A stretch of DNA of 64,000 nt from JAHIYU01 sp964476155 (lineage in GTDB: Bacteria; Krumholzibacteriota; Krumholzibacteriia; LZORAL124-64-63): NCBI GenBank assembly GCA_964476155.1, contig CAYYYS010000010.1, forward strand, positions 1 through 64,000. The letters run 5' to 3'. The stretch's first letter is position 1, and every line of letters begins with the position of its first letter. The notes under the pieces are model-generated. The model was not told the origin of the DNA and made no database searches. It worked only from the letters and a program-made list of their open reading frames with translations. The translations under genes and the position numbers were made by a program. Of this stretch, positions 9,477 to 17,333 are shown piece after piece.

Positions 9477-10370
9477 TCAGGGCCGTTGTCCTTCCAGATA
9501 AAACACTTCGAAGACTTTCTCGTGGAAGATCGGTCCGTGACCGAAGTAACCGTCCTCGCCAAAGAGCTCGCCGTGGTCGGACATGATCATGAACCAGGTG
9601 TTCGCGGGACAGCGCTCCATGAAATCGCCCACGACCTTGTCCAGATGCTCCACGCAGACCACTTGTTTGTCGTAGAAGGCCTTGAACTGCTCAGGCGTGA
9701 AGAAGTCGTCCTGATCTCGGTTCGCCAGGCACTCCGACGGGTTCTTGAGAAAATCGTCCAGGTGCTTGAAGACGCCGTGCACGCCACTGATGTGCGGCAG
9801 GTCGTCGGCCGTTTCGCCGGGCAGCAGGTAGGGATAGTGGGTCTCGCCCGTGTTGATGAAGAAGAACGAGGGCTGATCGTCCTTGAACTGCAACTCCGAG
9901 AAGATGCGGCTCAGGTCGTTGTGGCTCGGCGCCAGCTCGTACTTGTCAAAATGCTGCGAAAGACTGGTCATGGGGTTGAGGACCGGCAGGCTGACCCAGC
10001 CCTCGCACCAGTAGCCCTGCTGCTTGAGGAAGTAGGGGAGCGACAGCTGCGGGACGAACTTGCCGAACTCCACCGCCTCGATGTTGAGACGCCGGCTCCA
10101 CAGGGCGAACTCGTCACGATACACGTTGCTGGCGAAGACGCCCTTGGGGCTCAGGTGGGGGATCATGCCCATCAGGAAGGTATAGTGGCTCGGGCTGGTC
10201 CAGCTCGCGTAGCTGTAGCGGGGCTCCGCCGCGGCGATGCGGTCCAGGTTGGGCGTCCGGGCCGCCTTGTATGCGTCCCAGCGACAGCTGTCGAACACGA
10301 TCATGACGATGTTGTTCAGCTTGTCTTCGCCTCTGAACATATCCTTAACCTTGCTGATCAGACCGGCCAT
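9477..10370 (-). CDS. Sulfatase/phosphotransferase-fold protein
   Basis: A 297-residue protein of the alkaline phosphatase/sulfatase superfamily without a signal peptide or membrane helix, so apparently cytoplasmic. The first metal motif is VMIVFDSCRWDAY (about 22-34), and the nucleophile region reads SWTSPSHYTFLMG (about 56-68). The second metal site is MSDHGELFGEDGYFGHG (about 267-283). The C-x-P-x-R signature needed for formylglycine is absent, so it is not a classical arylsulfatase; a Ser/Thr nucleophile in the TSPSH region is more likely. It starts with ATG at 10370, 21 bases after the thioredoxin stop, suggesting a thioredoxin - sulfatase-fold - cytochrome operon. Confidence 0.75.
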   Translation of the reverse strand: MAGLISKVKDMFRGEDKLNNIVMIVFDSCRWDAYKAARTPNLDRIAAAEPRYSYASWTSPSHYTFLMGMIPHLSPKGVFASNVYRDEFALWSRRLNIEAVEFGKFVPQLSLPYFLKQQGYWCEGWVSLPVLNPMTSLSQHFDKYELAPSHNDLSRIFSELQFKDDQPSFFFINTGETHYPYLLPGETADDLPHISGVHGVFKHLDDFLKNPSECLANRDQDDFFTPEQFKAFYDKQVVCVEHLDKVVGDFMERCPANTWFMIMSDHGELFGEDGYFGHGPIFHEKVFEVFYLEGQRP

Positions 10371-10391
10371 GGAGACTTCCTTCTCGAGTGA

Positions 10392-10715
<324 letters not shown>

Positions 10716-10887
10716 TACGATCTCCTCCTGGTCGTCTTTGGACGCGGCAATGGATGGGCTTCCCATACATGTTGCACTTCTTTATTACTGCGATCAAAAT
10801 AATCACTGGCCTGCGCATTGACAATGTCGGCTTTTGCCTCGTCTTATGGCAAGTCCTGAACGGGCTTCAAGATTCATGGAGGGTATT

Positions 10888-11703
10888 GTGTCCGCAAAAA
10901 GAAATTGGCTGGTCGGTTGTGGAGCCGGATGCCTGATCACGATTCTGATCGTAGCCGTTGGCGGGTCGCTGCTGTGGCGGACAGGGAAAAAGGTGGTGGC
11001 TGCCTTTGACGAGGTCGGCGACAGCCAGCACACTCTCACCCAACACTACGGAGGTCTGCGCGATTACGTACCGCCGGCCGACGGGCGCATCGACGCCGAC
11101 CGTATCGAGATCTTCCTGGCCGTTCAGGAATCGTTGCACGAGGTGGCTGTCGAACTGGCGGGCCACGCCAAGGTTCTGCGCGGCCTGGAAGGGAAGAAGA
11201 CCATTGGGCCGGGCAGTGTGATCTCCGGAGTCCGGAGCGTCATGGGTCTGGGCCGTACGGTCGCCGCCTACATGGATGCCCGCAACACGGCCCTGCTCGA
11301 TCGGGGCATGGGATTCGGTGAGTACTCCTATCTCTGCACAATTACCTATTATGCGGACTCCGATCGCGAGTTCTATCCCGTATTCAGCGTCTACGAGAGC
11401 GAGGAGGACGAGACGCGCCCGGAGAGGCTCCGCGGCCACTTTCGGGCCTGGTTGACCAATCAGCGCGACGCGGCTGCAACCCGTGGCCTCGATGCGCGCT
11501 GGATCAAGACCATGGACGACGAGTTGTCCCGCCTGGCCGCGTCGGGGCTGCGCATTCCCTGGCGCGACGGATTGCCGGCGCCCACCGCGGAGTCCCTGGC
11601 CCCGTTCCGGGTCCGTCTGGAAGAAGGCTACGTGGAATTGGGTGCGATGCTATGTATTGGAGCGGACAAGGACGGGGAAGGTTTCGACTTTGAGATACAG
11701 TGA
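10888..11703 (+). CDS. Membrane-anchored protein of unknown function
   Basis: A 271-residue protein with one N-terminal membrane helix (CLITILIVAVGGSLLW, about 14-29) and a long soluble, mostly helical remainder probably outside the cytoplasm. I do not recognise the family. The start GTG at 10888 is preferred over ATG 10876 because GGAGG lies just before it. It stands alone, divergent from thioredoxin, and ends at a strong terminator that is shared with the convergent gene. Confidence 0.7.
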   Translation: MSAKRNWLVGCGAGCLITILIVAVGGSLLWRTGKKVVAAFDEVGDSQHTLTQHYGGLRDYVPPADGRIDADRIEIFLAVQESLHEVAVELAGHAKVLRGLEGKKTIGPGSVISGVRSVMGLGRTVAAYMDARNTALLDRGMGFGEYSYLCTITYYADSDREFYPVFSVYESEEDETRPERLRGHFRAWLTNQRDAAATRGLDARWIKTMDDELSRLAASGLRIPWRDGLPAPTAESLAPFRVRLEEGYVELGAMLCIGADKDGEGFDFEIQ

Positions 11704-11724
11704 GACCGGCCGATCCTGACGCCG

Positions 11725-11757
11725 AAGGACGCCCCCCGGGGGGCGTCCTTATTTTTT
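11725..11757 (+). terminator. Strong bidirectional rho-independent terminator
   Basis: A near-perfect GC stem: AAGGACGCCCCCC pairs with GGGGGGCGTCCTT at 11725-11750 with essentially no loop, then a T-rich run on the plus strand. The stop codon of the convergent ribbon-helix-helix gene (11749-11751) lies within its right edge, so it can serve both transcripts. Confidence 0.85.
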
Positions 11758-11913
11758 GGTTTCGTCGTCGCTACGCTTCCGCTTGCGCACCGCGTCCCGC
11801 AGGATGAACTCGATCTGCCCGTTGACGCTTCGGAAATCCTGCTCCGCCCAGCGCCGGAGCTCTTCGTAGAGCTCCGGGCTGATGCGCAGGGGAAATGATT
11901 TCCGGGGCGGCAT
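11749..11913 (-). CDS. Small ribbon-helix-helix (Arc/MetJ-type) DNA-binding protein
   Basis: A 54-residue protein. It begins MPPRKSFPLRISPELYEELR, a classical ribbon-helix-helix opening in which the KSFPLRIS strand would contact DNA, then a helix with RRWAEQDFRSVNGQIEFILRDAV. The tail is highly charged and ends at TAA. ATG 11913 lies 4 bases after the stop of the upstream membrane protein gene. It is third in the operon SPFH protein - membrane protein - this gene. RHH proteins are often autoregulators, so it may control this operon (inference). Confidence 0.82.
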   Translation of the reverse strand: MPPRKSFPLRISPELYEELRRWAEQDFRSVNGQIEFILRDAVRKRKRSDDETKK

Positions 11914-11917
11914 GTCG

Positions 11918-12376
11918 TCAGACCTTCCCGTGATTGTCTTGCTTGCCTTGGGCTCGGGCCACCGCGCGGGCCAGCTTCTCCGGTTCGGGATCGCTTATCG
12001 TGACGGGAATCCCCTTGATCCGGTGAACGACCACGCCTCCCGCACCGGTCAGCTGAAAACGTCCATGCAGAGGCTTGACCTGCACCTGTAAGCGCTGCAC
12101 ACCGGTCGCGTGATAGGCCTCGCAGGTCTGGATGTCCTTGATTTTGATCGTCTTGCGCGGCAGGGCCAGCAAAAAGTTTACGCGCACGTGCTCTCGCGTC
12201 ACCGTGACCGTCATGACGGTGAAGGGTAACATGACGAACAGGAATATGGGATAGACCCAGACCGGCATGTCCGACTCGGGCGACATGACCGCGATGACCG
12301 CGAAGAAGATCATCATGATCAAGGTCATCGCGATGACGAACCAGCCGACCTGACGGGATTCGTACAGGGGTGTCAT
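11918..12376 (-). CDS. Two-helix membrane protein, SPFH-operon partner
   Basis: A 152-residue protein with two hydrophobic segments, about 12-31 (FVIAMTLIMMIFFAVIAVMS) and about 39-58, followed by a soluble domain of about 90 residues rich in beta-type alternation (for example TIKIKDIQTCEAYHATGVQRL). The shape recalls small PH-like membrane proteins, but I cannot name a family. It lies 9 bases downstream of the SPFH gene and 4 bases before the ribbon-helix-helix gene, so all three are probably co-transcribed. Confidence 0.72.
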   Translation of the reverse strand: MTPLYESRQVGWFVIAMTLIMMIFFAVIAVMSPESDMPVWVYPIFLFVMLPFTVMTVTVTREHVRVNFLLALPRKTIKIKDIQTCEAYHATGVQRLQVQVKPLHGRFQLTGAGGVVVHRIKGIPVTISDPEPEKLARAVARAQGKQDNHGKV

Positions 12377-12385
12377 CGTCAGTCC

Positions 12386-13252
12386 TTATTGGTAAAGGGT
12401 GCCGGTGTTGACGACCGGTTGCGCCGAATGTTCGCTGCAGAGCACGACCAACAGATTCGAAACCATGGTGGCCTTGCGCTCTTCGTCCAACTCGACGATG
12501 GCTTTCTTGTTCAGCTCTTCCAGCGCCAGCTCGACCATGCCCACCGCGCCGGCCACGATGAGTTGACGGGCCGCCACCACGGCGCTGGCCTGTTGCCGCT
12601 GCAGCATGGCTCCGGCGATCTCGGGAGCATAGGCCAGGTGACTCAGGCGTGCTTCGATCACGTGGACGCCCGCCCGGTCCAGTCGCTCCTGCAGTTCCTG
12701 CTCCAGCCGTTCGTTGAGAGCGTCGGGTGTGCCGCGCAGGGTGAGTTGATCTTCCGGTCCGTCGTAGGGATAGGCACTCGCCATCTTGCGGACGGCCGCC
12801 TCGCTCTGGGTTTCGACGTACTCTTCGTAATCGTCCACCTCGAACAGGGCTTCGGCCGTCTCGACCACCTGCCAGACCACGACAGCCGCGATCTCGATGG
12901 GGTTACCGGTCAGATCGTTGACCTTGATCTTCTCGCCGTTCAGGTTGCGAGCCCGCAGGGAGATCTTCTGCTTGGTCATGAAGGGGTTGGTCCAGTGGAA
13001 GCCGTTGGCCTTGACCGAACCCTTGTAGTCGCCGAAGAGCAGCAAGGCCGCGGCCTCGTTGGGATTAACCACGAAGAAGCCTACCAGCAGGATGGCATCC
13101 AGGACGATGCCCACGATGGAGACGACCAGCTTCCAGACCGTCTCGGTGGCGATGGCATTGACGAACAGCCAGATGGAGGCACCCAGCATCAGGATCAACA
13201 GGGGCAGGAAAAGCCAGCCTGAGGCGACGGATATCGTTCGTTCCTTGTGCAT
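12386..13252 (-). CDS. SPFH/Band 7 domain membrane protein
   Basis: A 288-residue stomatin/prohibitin-type scaffold. Two N-terminal membrane segments (about 10-30 and 40-62) are followed by the SPFH domain from about 65: VNPNEAAALLLFGDYKGSV, GFHWTNPFM, ISLRARNLNGEKIKVNDLTGNPIEI, then a helical region LNERLEQELQERLDRAGVHVIEARLSHL characteristic of Band 7. The C-terminal part is helical (VVAARQLIVAGAVGMVELALEEL). Such proteins organise membrane complexes. It heads an operon with a membrane protein and a small DNA-binding protein. Confidence 0.9.
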   Translation of the reverse strand: MHKERTISVASGWLFLPLLILMLGASIWLFVNAIATETVWKLVVSIVGIVLDAILLVGFFVVNPNEAAALLLFGDYKGSVKANGFHWTNPFMTKQKISLRARNLNGEKIKVNDLTGNPIEIAAVVVWQVVETAEALFEVDDYEEYVETQSEAAVRKMASAYPYDGPEDQLTLRGTPDALNERLEQELQERLDRAGVHVIEARLSHLAYAPEIAGAMLQRQQASAVVAARQLIVAGAVGMVELALEELNKKAIVELDEERKATMVSNLLVVLCSEHSAQPVVNTGTLYQ

Positions 13253-13271
13253 GTGCGCACCCTCCGCGTTT

Positions 13272-13332
13272 CAAGACCGGGGTCTTGGTGGAATGATACC
13301 GGTATGATATCACATTGAGATCATACGCACAA
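13272..13332 (-). promoter_or_regulatory. Candidate promoter and operator-like repeats upstream of the SPFH operon
   Basis: On the minus strand TTGTGC, a 17-base spacer and TATCAT (13332 to 13304) resemble a sigma-70 promoter with a weak -35. Downstream of it lie a 10-base palindrome ATACCGGTAT (13296-13305) and an inverted repeat CAAGACC-GG-GGTCTTG (13272-13287). Their position suits binding of a regulator such as the operon's own ribbon-helix-helix protein; that link is inference. Confidence 0.35.
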
Positions 13333-13377
13333 GACGGAAAAGGTTGCATCGTGAGTGGTGTCTGCGGAGATCCGGGG

Positions 13378-13526
13378 GATCGCGAGGTGGGGATACGGAC
13401 GTGTCGGTGGGGGCGCTCGCCCGCACTTCCTGTGCGGGCTCGCTCGGCCTCCGGTTCGCTCCGCCCTCCTGGCTGCGCGAACCTGCGGACGCCCCACCGA
13501 CACGTCCGTATCCCCACCTCGCGATC
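13378..13526. repeat. 149-base palindromic element with 35-base perfect inverted arms
   Basis: Arms at 13378-13412 and 13492-13526 are perfect inverse copies over 35 bases (the left begins GATCGCGAGGTGGGGATACG). The 79-base interior is itself self-complementary in places, for example GCCCGCA...TGCGGGC. It fills most of the non-coding gap between the SPFH and peptidase T genes. There is no reading frame that looks like a transposase. It could be a mobile non-autonomous element, a REP-like repeat or a structured RNA; nothing in the sequence decides. Confidence 0.8.
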
Positions 13527-13581
13527 ACTGCCTCCGAGGCACCACCCGCGTCCCTTTCATTTCTGTATGCCGCATGCAAAC

Positions 13582-13613
13582 AGAAGGGACCCGACCGAAG
13601 CCGGGTCCCTTCT
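13582..13613 (-). terminator. Probable terminator of peptidase T gene
   Basis: Perfect 12-base stem (AGAAGGGACCCG at 13582-13593 with its complement at 13602-13613) and an 8-base loop, 26 bases past the pepT stop. The tail on the minus strand (CTGTTTGC) has only a short T-run. Confidence 0.65.
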
Positions 13614-13638
13614 TATGCAGTATCGGTAGGAGCTTCTG

Positions 13639-14904
13639 TCAGGCGCCTTCCTTCTCCGCCCACACGGCGATGGTCTGCAGGATGGTCTGGGTGGCCAGCT
13701 CCATGTCCTTGGTGCAAACCCACTCGGTGTAGCTGTGGAAGCTCTGCTCGCCCGTGAAGATGTTGGGCGTGGGCAGGCCGCGCGCGGAGAGGTTCGACCC
13801 GTCGGTACCACCGCGGATCGAGCTCAGCTTGGGCTCGAGGCCAACGCGCTTGATACCCTCGGTGGCGTAGTCAATGGCGCGGGGCTCCTTCTCCAGGTCG
13901 TACTTCATGTTGCGGTAGTACTGCTTGATCTCCACCTCGACCGAGCTGCCCGGCCACTTGGCGCAGGCCTCGTCGGCCAGCTTGCGCACGAGATCTTCCT
14001 TGGGCTCTAGCTCTTTCACGTCGAAATCGCGGATCAGACAGTGGACGGTCACCTTGCTGGTGTTGCCCTCCATGTTGATCGGGTGGATGTAGCCTTGCTT
14101 GCCCTCGGTGGTTTCCGGGGCCATATCGCGCGGCAGGAGCGTGACGAACTCGGAGGCCACCCTGACGGCGGGAACCATCTTGTCCTTGGCGTAACCGGGA
14201 TGGATGTCGCGGCCCGTGAACGTGACGATGGCGCTGTCGGCGCAGTAGGTCTCGTTCTCGATGTCGCCGCGTTGTCCGCCGTCCATGGTATAGGCCACCG
14301 TGGCGCCGAATTTCTCCACGTCGAAATGCAACACGCCCTTGCCGATTTCCTCGTCGGGCGTGAAGGCGATCTTCACCGGGCCATGCTTGAACTCGGGGTT
14401 CTCGATGATGCGCGTCACGGCTTCCATGATCTCGGCAATACCGGCCTTGTCGTCGGCGCCCAGCAGGGTGGTGCCGTCGGCGGTGATGATGGTCTCGCCG
14501 AGGCACTCGGTCAGGTAGGGGTTCTCCGAGGCCGGGATGACCACGTTGTTCTTGGGCAGCTTGATGTCGCCGCCCTGGTAGTTCTCGTGGAACGTGGGTT
14601 GCACGCCTTCGCCCGAGACTTCGGGGTAGGTGTCCATGTGCGCGATGAAGGCCACGACGGGTACCTGTTCGAGCGCGGGGTCGTTGGCCGCCAGTGAGGC
14701 GGTCACGTATCCGTGCTTGTCCATGGCGGCATCGTTCAGTCCCAGATCCTGTAATTCCTGGACCAGTTCGCGTGCAAGGTCCAGCTGACAGGCGGAAGAC
14801 GGATAAGTTTCGGACCCTTCCTCGGCCTGGGTGTTGATCTTGGCGTACTTGACGAAGCGTTCGACAAGAGTCGGAAACTTGGAATCGGCAGAGCGTGCCA
14901 ACAT
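13639..14904 (-). CDS. pepT: Peptidase T (tripeptide aminopeptidase)
   Basis: A 421-residue cytoplasmic M20-family zinc aminopeptidase that removes the N-terminal residue of tripeptides. The metal motifs are visible: FIAHMDTYPE (about 87-96), TLLGADDKAGIAEIMEAV (about 145-162), FTPDEEIGKGV (about 180-190) and the dimerisation/catalytic segments GRDIHPG and SIRGGTDGSNLSARGLPTPNIFTG. Length is typical. ATG 14904 follows AGGAG. It is divergent from an oligopeptide transporter gene, which is consistent with peptide use. Confidence 0.95.
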   Translation of the reverse strand: MLARSADSKFPTLVERFVKYAKINTQAEEGSETYPSSACQLDLARELVQELQDLGLNDAAMDKHGYVTASLAANDPALEQVPVVAFIAHMDTYPEVSGEGVQPTFHENYQGGDIKLPKNNVVIPASENPYLTECLGETIITADGTTLLGADDKAGIAEIMEAVTRIIENPEFKHGPVKIAFTPDEEIGKGVLHFDVEKFGATVAYTMDGGQRGDIENETYCADSAIVTFTGRDIHPGYAKDKMVPAVRVASEFVTLLPRDMAPETTEGKQGYIHPINMEGNTSKVTVHCLIRDFDVKELEPKEDLVRKLADEACAKWPGSSVEVEIKQYYRNMKYDLEKEPRAIDYATEGIKRVGLEPKLSSIRGGTDGSNLSARGLPTPNIFTGEQSFHSYTEWVCTKDMELATQTILQTIAVWAEKEGA

Positions 14905-15151
14905 TGGGTAACTCCTGAATGGGTCCGATTGACGGGGGGCGGATTGTACGGCCCCAATCTAGGGTGCACCGAACCCCGAATCAAGTATCAACAATCCAAT
15001 CGAATTCCATTGTGCGCAATCCTCCTTGTGCCTGATGGATGTCGGTGATAGGGTTCCCGGGATTGTTTGGCGCGTCGCGGCCGCTCGGTCTTTCGCCGAT
15101 CCGCGCGACACGCTTTTTCCACGTACTCTGGCACGTTCCCCGGAGGTATCC

Positions 15152-17191
15152 ATGGACGTCACTGGCAAGAAAAGCCTACCGGAGAATGCGTACCGCATGC
15201 TGAAGCCCGGCGAAGAGTTCGTTCCGGTCATTCCGGCGAACAAGATCGTACCGGAGCTGACAGCCTATTCCCTCGGCTGGGGCCTGTTCTACGCGGTACT
15301 CTTCTCTGCGGCCTGCGCCTATCTCGGTCTGAAGATCGGTCAGGTTTTCGAAGCGGCCATTCCCATCACCATCCTGGCCATCGGTCTGTCCAGCGCCCTG
15401 GGCATGAAGGACAGCCTACAGCAGAACGTGATGATCCAGTCCATCGGTTCGGCGTCGGGCGTGGTGGTGGCGGGCGCCATCTTCACGGTCCCGGGTCTTT
15501 ACATCCTGGGACTGGATGAGCAGGCGGGCTTTTTCCGCATCTTCATGGCCTCGCTGCTCGGTGGTTTCCTGGGTATCCTCTTCCTGATTCCCTTCCGCCG
15601 CTACTTCGTAAAGGACATGCACGGCGAGTTCCCGTTCCCCGAAGCCACCGCCAGCACCGAGGTGCTGATGGCCGGCGAGGCGGGCGGCGACCAGGCCAAG
15701 GTGCTGATCCAGGCGGGTCTGATCGGCGGTATCTACAACTTCCTGAACGGCACCTTCGGGCTATGGCGTGAGAACTTCACGACCATGACCTTCGGCTGGG
15801 GCCAGAAGGTCGGCGACTCGGTCAAACTCGAGTTCCGCATGCTCGTGGACGCGGCGGTCATCGGCCTGGGCTACATCGTGGGCCTGCGCTATGCGTTGAT
15901 CATCGCCTCGGGCTCGTTCATGGCCTGGTGGGTGGTCGTGCCCGCCTTCGGCTACATCGGCAAGGAGTTCGGCGTCACCGAACTTCAGACCATGACTCCG
16001 TCCGACATCTTCACCGACTACGTGCGGCACATCGGCATCGGCACGATCGCCATGGCCGGCATGCTGGGCGTGTGGAAATCCCGTTCGATCATCTGGGGCG
16101 CCTTCCAACTCGCCTTGAACGAGATCAAGGGCGGCGGCAGCAAGGCCGACGGCGAAGTGGAGCGCACCCAGCGTGACCTGCCCATGAAGCTGGTCTCGGC
16201 CATGACGATCCTGTCGATCGTCGCCGTCTTCGTCTTCTTCTGGCTGGGCGTCACCCACAAGCTGAGCTGGGCCATCGCCGGCCTGCTCATCGTGACGGTC
16301 ATCGCCTTCCTGTTCACCACGGTCGCGGCGCGCGCCATCGCCATCGTGGGCACCAACCCGGTGTCCGGCATGACGCTCATGACGCTGATCATCTCCTCGG
16401 TCATCCTCAAGTCGGTCGGCCTCGAGGGGAATGACGGTATCGTGGCGGCCCTGCTCATCGGTGGCGTGGTCTGCACGGCCCTGAGCATGAGCGGCGGCTT
16501 CATCAGCGATCTGAAGATCGGTTACTGGCTCGGCACCACGCCGGCCGTCCAGCAGCGCTGGAAGTTCCTGGGCACGATCGTCGCCGCCGGCTCGGTCGCC
16601 GGCGTGATCATGCTGCTGGACAACGTCTACGGCTTCGGCGCCGGCAGTCAGCTCGAAGCGCCGCAGGCCAGCGCCATGGCCGCGGTCATCCAACCGTTGA
16701 TGACCGGCGAGCCCGCGCCCTGGATGCTCTACATGGGCGGCTGCATCATGGCCCTGGTCCTGGACTGGGTCGGCGTACCCGCCCTGGCCTTCGCCCTGGG
16801 CATGTACCTGCCCCTGCACCTGAACACGCCTATCCTCGCCGGCGGCCTGGTGGCCTACTTCTCCACCCGCGCCCGGACCGAGGAAGTCGCCACCAAGCGC
16901 AAGGAACGCGGCACGCTCATCGCATCGGGCTTCGTGGCCGGTGGCGCCATCATGGGTGTGGTCAGTGCGCTCGTGCTGTTCGTCGGACGTTTCTTCGCGG
17001 AGCGCGCCGGCTGGTCGACGGCCCTGCACGACGGGACTGTCGTGCCGAGTAGCGAATGGTCGGTCATCCACGCCATCGGCACTCATGGCTGGGTGGAGGA
17101 GAATCCCGCCTCGGCCTGGTTGGCCCTGGTGCTGTTCGCCGCGCTTTGCGTGTATATGAGTTACGCGGCGAAGAGTGCGGCGAAGGACTAG
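15152..17191 (+). CDS. OPT family oligopeptide transporter
   Basis: An inner-membrane carrier of about 679 residues with about 14-16 hydrophobic segments, importing oligopeptides or metal chelates with protons. Family landmarks include FVPVIPANKIVPELTAYSLG at about 23-42, YLGLKIGQVFEAAIPI, the PFPEATASTEVL segment near 166-177, and ATTVAARAIAIVGTNPVSGM-like residues in the second half. ATG 15152 follows GGAGG; the frame remains open upstream to 15026 but those residues are unlike the family. Divergent to peptidase T, hinting at a peptide uptake and degradation pair. Confidence 0.93.
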   Translation: MDVTGKKSLPENAYRMLKPGEEFVPVIPANKIVPELTAYSLGWGLFYAVLFSAACAYLGLKIGQVFEAAIPITILAIGLSSALGMKDSLQQNVMIQSIGSASGVVVAGAIFTVPGLYILGLDEQAGFFRIFMASLLGGFLGILFLIPFRRYFVKDMHGEFPFPEATASTEVLMAGEAGGDQAKVLIQAGLIGGIYNFLNGTFGLWRENFTTMTFGWGQKVGDSVKLEFRMLVDAAVIGLGYIVGLRYALIIASGSFMAWWVVVPAFGYIGKEFGVTELQTMTPSDIFTDYVRHIGIGTIAMAGMLGVWKSRSIIWGAFQLALNEIKGGGSKADGEVERTQRDLPMKLVSAMTILSIVAVFVFFWLGVTHKLSWAIAGLLIVTVIAFLFTTVAARAIAIVGTNPVSGMTLMTLIISSVILKSVGLEGNDGIVAALLIGGVVCTALSMSGGFISDLKIGYWLGTTPAVQQRWKFLGTIVAAGSVAGVIMLLDNVYGFGAGSQLEAPQASAMAAVIQPLMTGEPAPWMLYMGGCIMALVLDWVGVPALAFALGMYLPLHLNTPILAGGLVAYFSTRARTEEVATKRKERGTLIASGFVAGGAIMGVVSALVLFVGRFFAERAGWSTALHDGTVVPSSEWSVIHAIGTHGWVEENPASAWLALVLFAALCVYMSYAAKSAAKD

Positions 17192-17283
17192 ATTTGGTGT
17201 ATCAGCCGCGCGACGCGTCGGCTGCATGCGACAGGTTCATGGCAGCGCGATTGAGCGTCGGACATGAACGATTTTACACGTGT

Positions 17284-17317
17284 AAAGCGGGGCGGTCTTC
17301 GGACCGCCCCGCTTTTG
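17284..17317 (+). terminator. Rho-independent terminator between OPT transporter and convergent operon
   Basis: Stem AAAGCGGGGCGGTC with its exact complement, closed by a stable TTCG loop at 17284-17315, flanked by A-run and T-run, so it can work in both directions. It ends the OPT transporter transcript and the minus-strand operon whose last stop is at 17334. Confidence 0.88.
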
Positions 17318-17333
17318 TGCTTGCCGGTGGGGA

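Noticed and set aside
13309..13732. Several overlapping frames across the palindromic element
   Set aside because: They exist on both strands because of the inverted repeat and have no recognisable domain or ribosome site.
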